Shown: positions 11,234 through 13,759 of the stretch, piece after piece
Position numbering within the stretch: the first letter of the stretch is position 1
Layout of the letters: each line of letters begins with the position of its first letter
DNA from: Candidatus Altarchaeales archaeon
Lineage (GTDB): Archaea; Altiarchaeota; Altiarchaeia; IMC4; SCGC-AAA252-I15
NCBI GenBank assembly: GCA_014729705.1
Contig: WJJK01000316.1
Location: 1 to 13,759, forward strand
DNA: 13,759 nucleotides
Direction: 5' to 3'
Translations under genes and position numbers: made by a program
The notes under the pieces: model-generated
Told to the model about the DNA's origin: nothing
Databases searched by the model: none
The model's input: only the letters and a program-made list of their open reading frames with translations

Positions 11234-11572
11234 ATGCGTAAGCGCCCCCGTATCAAATACACGAAAAAGCAAATGATCTTGCTGGCTCGAGAACTACAAT
11301 CAAAGGGCTGGAGCCAGGGCCAGTTAATAGGCTACAAGCTAAAGCAATACTACAAAAGGAAGAAGAACTCTCTATTAGGGATCACATGGTATAGTCGATC
11401 TAATCGATCACTTTGGTATCCAAATCCTGAAGAATTTATTCGATTAAGATTCCTGCCCTTATACAGACTGATATACTGTACTAATCTTGAAGATGTCCCT
11501 CTTTATCTAGGAAAACCTAAAGAGTCATTAATGCTTATATCTGCTGAGTGGAGGCTTAAGATCGGGAGATGA
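11234..11572 (+). CDS. Small paralog-family protein, copy 9
   Basis: Protein of 112 aa with GAGGT (11223-11227) 6 bases before the ATG. It is a canonical family member located 5.6 kb from the nearest other copy: IKYTKKQMILLARELQSKG at the N-terminus and the module LEDVPLYLGKPK ... AEWRLKIGR at the end, one residue longer than the common form. The middle is very basic (KLKQYYKRKKNSL), as in copy 7. It stands alone between unrelated genes, 135 bases before the PARP gene. Function unknown. Confidence 0.83.
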   Translation: MRKRPRIKYTKKQMILLARELQSKGWSQGQLIGYKLKQYYKRKKNSLLGITWYSRSNRSLWYPNPEEFIRLRFLPLYRLIYCTNLEDVPLYLGKPKESLMLISAEWRLKIGR

Positions 11573-11580
11573 GAAAGTAC

Positions 11581-11609
11581 TTTATAGACATAGTTTAAGA
11601 TAGTATATT
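11581..11609 (+). promoter_or_regulatory. Candidate promoter upstream of the PARP gene
   Basis: The 135-base gap before the PARP gene holds TTTATA (11581-11586, four of six to TTGACA), a 17-base spacer, and TATATT (11604-11609, five of six to TATAAT) in an AT-rich setting. It would leave a leader of about 90 bases. Weak consensus; phage promoters may differ. Confidence 0.3.
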
Positions 11610-11707
11610 ATATATGTGCTCGACAAGAGAGTCGTATACAAGCCTTCTTTATACTGATAGAATGCTGGTCTTGAATAACTCCAGACTTTAGTTAGAGAGT
11701 AGAGAAA

Positions 11708-13135
11708 ATGGCAAAAATCAAATCTCGTAGGGTGGCTGACAATTCCAATGGTGGTTTCACAACGACTGTCGAATACCATGTCATGCACCAAGCTAACGTG
11801 GAAAAGAATTCAAATAAGTTCTTCTGCCTTGAACTTCAAAAGCACCCTGACGGAAGATACCGTGTCTTTACGCACTACGGAAGGCTCGGTATCACAAACG
11901 TGTACGAAGTACGGGACGAAGCAGATGGTAGCCCCATCTACGACGAGAGTATCGCGCGAGCAGAGTTTGAGAGCATCCATAACAAGAAGCTCCGCGGCAA
12001 AAAAGACAAAGCTACAGGAGAGAGGCTGCGCTACGTCGACGTGGAGACCCCCTCCCCGACCGTAGGCTCGGAGAATATCCGCGGTAAAACCACGATGACG
12101 AAAAAAGTGACGAAGAAGGCTGCAAACATAGACACGTCTTCCTATGACCCAAAGATAGCTAAACTACTTGACCAGCTCATCAAAGAAAATATCCACAACG
12201 TCACTACGCATACAAACATTAAGTACACCACTAATGGTTTTGCTACAGAGCTTGGCCCAGTGACTCCAGAGCACGTTGATAAGGCGCGCAAAATACTAGA
12301 CGAGCTTCGTAAACTAATGGGTAAGAAGGGCAAAGCAAACCCCAGCAATAAGGACGTGCAGCGTATAAACTCTGCTTTTTTCTCTCTCATCCCAAAGCCT
12401 TTTTCGATGAGGATAAGCGCCAATGATATGATCTTGGACGCGAATCAGTTACTTGCAGAATACGATGTTTTGGATCAGTTGGCCACTGGAGTTCAGATGG
12501 GCTCAGCTATGGGTGGTAGTGTCAGCCAACGAATGGATGCCCTTGGTACAGAGATAGAGTTCTTAGAAGACTTGAAAGAAGTTAAGCGTATCAAGCACTA
12601 CATCCGTGAGAGTAAAGCATCAAATCATCGAGGTAGTGATGTGTGGGACTATGACCCTGTTGCTATCTATCGTATTAAAATTCCTTCTGAGAGAACGAGA
12701 TACGAAAAGGTCTTGAAAAAATATGGGAATGTTCAGGAGGTATTTCACGGGAGCGCTAACGCAAACTGTCTCAGTATACTAAAGGGAGGTTTGATTATTC
12801 CTCCAAGTACGGCGGGTCATGTAACCGGTCGATTATTCGCCGACGGAATCTATGGCGCAAACAATAGCACAAAAAGTTTGAACTATTCGATTGGGTACTG
12901 GGGTGCCTCAAGAAGTAGATATGGAAACGCTTTTCTTTTCCTCGCTGATTTTGCTATGGGGAAGACACGTCATGTGTATGACACGACGCCCGGGGGTCCT
13001 CCTCGAGGATTTCACAGTATTTGGGCACACCGTAAAAAATCGGGTTCATACGGAGGGCTGTACAATGATGAGTTGATCGTGTATTCCTTACCTCAATGCA
13101 CACTTAAGTATATTGTTGAGATGAGAAGACGATAG
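11708..13135 (+). CDS. PARP1-like ADP-ribosyltransferase (WGR, regulatory and catalytic domains)
   Basis: Transfers ADP-ribose from NAD+ to target macromolecules. The 475-aa protein has the core PARP layout. A WGR-type domain lies at about 30-110; the signature reads HYGRLG (Y57-G58-R59), Tyr replacing Trp. A Lys-rich linker follows. The helical regulatory domain covers about 146-270, with PVTPEHVDKARKILDELRK and FFSLIPKPF matching the F-x-x-L-I-P region of PARP1. The catalytic domain covers 275-475: FHGSANANCLSILKGGL (H347), FADGIYGANNSTKSLNYS (Y382) and LYNDELIVY (E455) give an intact H-Y-E triad, so chain elongation is possible. No zinc fingers. ATG 11708 begins the domain order cleanly. 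A WGR domain suggests activation by DNA ends or nicks. It may modify host or phage proteins or DNA; no macrodomain or PARG lies nearby. Confidence 0.93.
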   Translation: MAKIKSRRVADNSNGGFTTTVEYHVMHQANVEKNSNKFFCLELQKHPDGRYRVFTHYGRLGITNVYEVRDEADGSPIYDESIARAEFESIHNKKLRGKKDKATGERLRYVDVETPSPTVGSENIRGKTTMTKKVTKKAANIDTSSYDPKIAKLLDQLIKENIHNVTTHTNIKYTTNGFATELGPVTPEHVDKARKILDELRKLMGKKGKANPSNKDVQRINSAFFSLIPKPFSMRISANDMILDANQLLAEYDVLDQLATGVQMGSAMGGSVSQRMDALGTEIEFLEDLKEVKRIKHYIRESKASNHRGSDVWDYDPVAIYRIKIPSERTRYEKVLKKYGNVQEVFHGSANANCLSILKGGLIIPPSTAGHVTGRLFADGIYGANNSTKSLNYSIGYWGASRSRYGNAFLFLADFAMGKTRHVYDTTPGGPPRGFHSIWAHRKKSGSYGGLYNDELIVYSLPQCTLKYIVEMRRR

Positions 13136-13192
13136 CACCAAGCCGGTTGTACTCGGAGACTAAGTTAATAATTTTTAGTGAAGGAGTTTTTC

Positions 13193-13375
13193 ATGGCTAA
13201 AGTAGCGATACGCCCTATCCCAGATGCTACGAAGCTAAAAATCCGTCTTCTGCACGATCGTGGGTGGTCTTCAAAGAAAATTCAAAAGCGCTTCCGCAAC
13301 TACACAGTTCGGCAGATTGGCGCACTGCGCGGGTGGATGCGTCGCGGTGGTCTCCGAAATAGGAGGACTATATGA
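13193..13375 (+). CDS. Small basic HTH-like protein, 60 aa
   Basis: ATG 13193 with AAGGAG (13181-13186) 6 bases upstream; an in-frame GTG at 13178 would place the ribosome binding site inside the gene. The sequence TKLKIRLLHDRGWSSKKIQK, then RFRNYTVRQIGALRGWMRRG, reads as two or three helices with a turn after R-G-W-S and a likely recognition helix around YTVRQIGALRGW. With many Arg and Lys and no acidic patch it is probably DNA-binding, perhaps a small phage regulator. Its stop overlaps the next start (ATGA at 13372-13375). The specific role is unknown. Confidence 0.65.
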   Translation: MAKVAIRPIPDATKLKIRLLHDRGWSSKKIQKRFRNYTVRQIGALRGWMRRGGLRNRRTI

Positions 13376-13759
13376 GCGTGAATTCTGGTTCTGCACGAGT
13401 GAGATTAGGAGAAATTCTTAATGGATTGTTGAATATGGAGAATATAATAGGACAGTATCGTAATGCGGCTTATATGATAGACCCGGAAGCCATATACCGT
13501 TACCCGGCGGATGAAGACGCAATCTCGTGGGTTCTAGTACAGTTTTTAGGTGGGGAAGTATACAATTCATATGACGGCGGTTTACATTTGCCCGTATTTG
13601 AATTTGAGGTTCTTGCAGCATCTCATCCTATACACTATACTCCATATACGCTCCAACCGGATGAGATCTTAAACACAAAAGTCGTCAAGTTTGAGGAGTT
13701 ACCTCTTTATGTAGGTGCTGTTGTGGTAACGGATGCATTTAATGAACTCCTAGAAGATG
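13372..13759 (+). CDS. Paralog-family protein, copy 10 (cut by window end)
   Basis: ATG 13372 with AGGAGG (13361-13366) 5 bases upstream; the frame stays open for 129 codons to the window edge, so this is partial. The N-terminus (SARVRLGEILNGLLNME) is a looser match to the family helix. Near the visible end the module appears clearly: VKFEELPLYVGAV, then DAFNELLED. As in copy 6, the EWRL segment is replaced by F-x-E-x-L, placing both in one subgroup. The middle is acidic and Tyr-rich (EVYNSYDGGLHLPVFEFEV). It is coupled to the HTH-like gene before it. Function unknown. Confidence 0.72.
   Translation, partial: MSVNSGSARVRLGEILNGLLNMENIIGQYRNAAYMIDPEAIYRYPADEDAISWVLVQFLGGEVYNSYDGGLHLPVFEFEVLAASHPIHYTPYTLQPDEILNTKVVKFEELPLYVGAVVVTDAFNELLED

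Noticed and set aside
11614..11691. 25-codon ORF in the gap before the PARP gene
   Set aside because: No ribosome binding site and an unremarkable peptide; more likely untranslated leader.
1..13759. tRNA genes and CRISPR arrays
   Set aside because: I saw no cloverleaf with T-loop signature and no regularly spaced direct repeats on reading through; a tRNA or CRISPR finder would settle it.

Overview
The window looks like an accessory region of a large tailed-phage genome, probably infecting a Gram-negative host. All supported genes lie on the + strand. They are short, tightly packed, often overlap by 4-11 bases (ATGA or GTGA junctions), carry AGGAG-type ribosome binding sites and sometimes start at TTG or GTG. 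No structural, packaging or replication gene is present, so phage origin is inferred from gene style and from a few recognisable proteins. The host is not identifiable. A textbook sigma-54 promoter points to a host with RpoN, which is widespread in proteobacteria but not restricted to them.

Layout. 1-1507: a run of four small paralogous proteins. 1525-2065: an isolated hsp20 cassette with its own sigma-54 promoter and terminator. 2147-3330: a palindrome overlapping a ribosome binding site, then a Cys-rich protein and two more paralogs. 3345-4746: an overlapping set encoding an RNase HI-like protein, a Cys-rich zinc-knuckle protein, a ClpS adaptor and a small membrane protein. 4762-5618: two more paralogs. 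5639-7294: three genes of unknown function, one membrane anchored. 7295-7672: a non-coding, hairpin-rich, AT-rich stretch whose outer hairpins resemble IS200/IS605 ends. 7673-8732: small ORFs and an HNH-like protein resembling the C-terminal domain of EXD2. 8760-9686: a two-helix membrane protein followed by a UUCG-loop terminator. 9767-11208: three hypothetical genes. 11234-11572: another paralog. 11708-13135: a complete PARP1-like ADP-ribosyltransferase (WGR, helical regulatory domain, catalytic domain with H-Y-E triad). 13193-end: a small basic HTH-like protein and a final paralog cut by the window edge.

The most striking feature is the paralogous family. About ten small proteins (104-176 aa) share an N-terminal pattern (Y-T/S-x-x-E-L) and a C-terminal module of the form E-[DE]-[LIV]-P-L-[YW]-[ILV]-G ... 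E-W-R-L-K-x-G-[KR]-stop. In five copies the module is exactly 27 residues. The middles are very different. I do not recognise this family. It could be a set of fast-diversifying effectors sharing a C-terminal docking or localisation tail.

Taken together, PARP, ClpS, Hsp20 and RNase H suggest a region for host takeover and protein-quality control: modifying host targets by ADP-ribosylation, steering the ClpAP protease, and chaperoning under stress, surrounded by many copies of an unknown paralog. This functional picture is inference.
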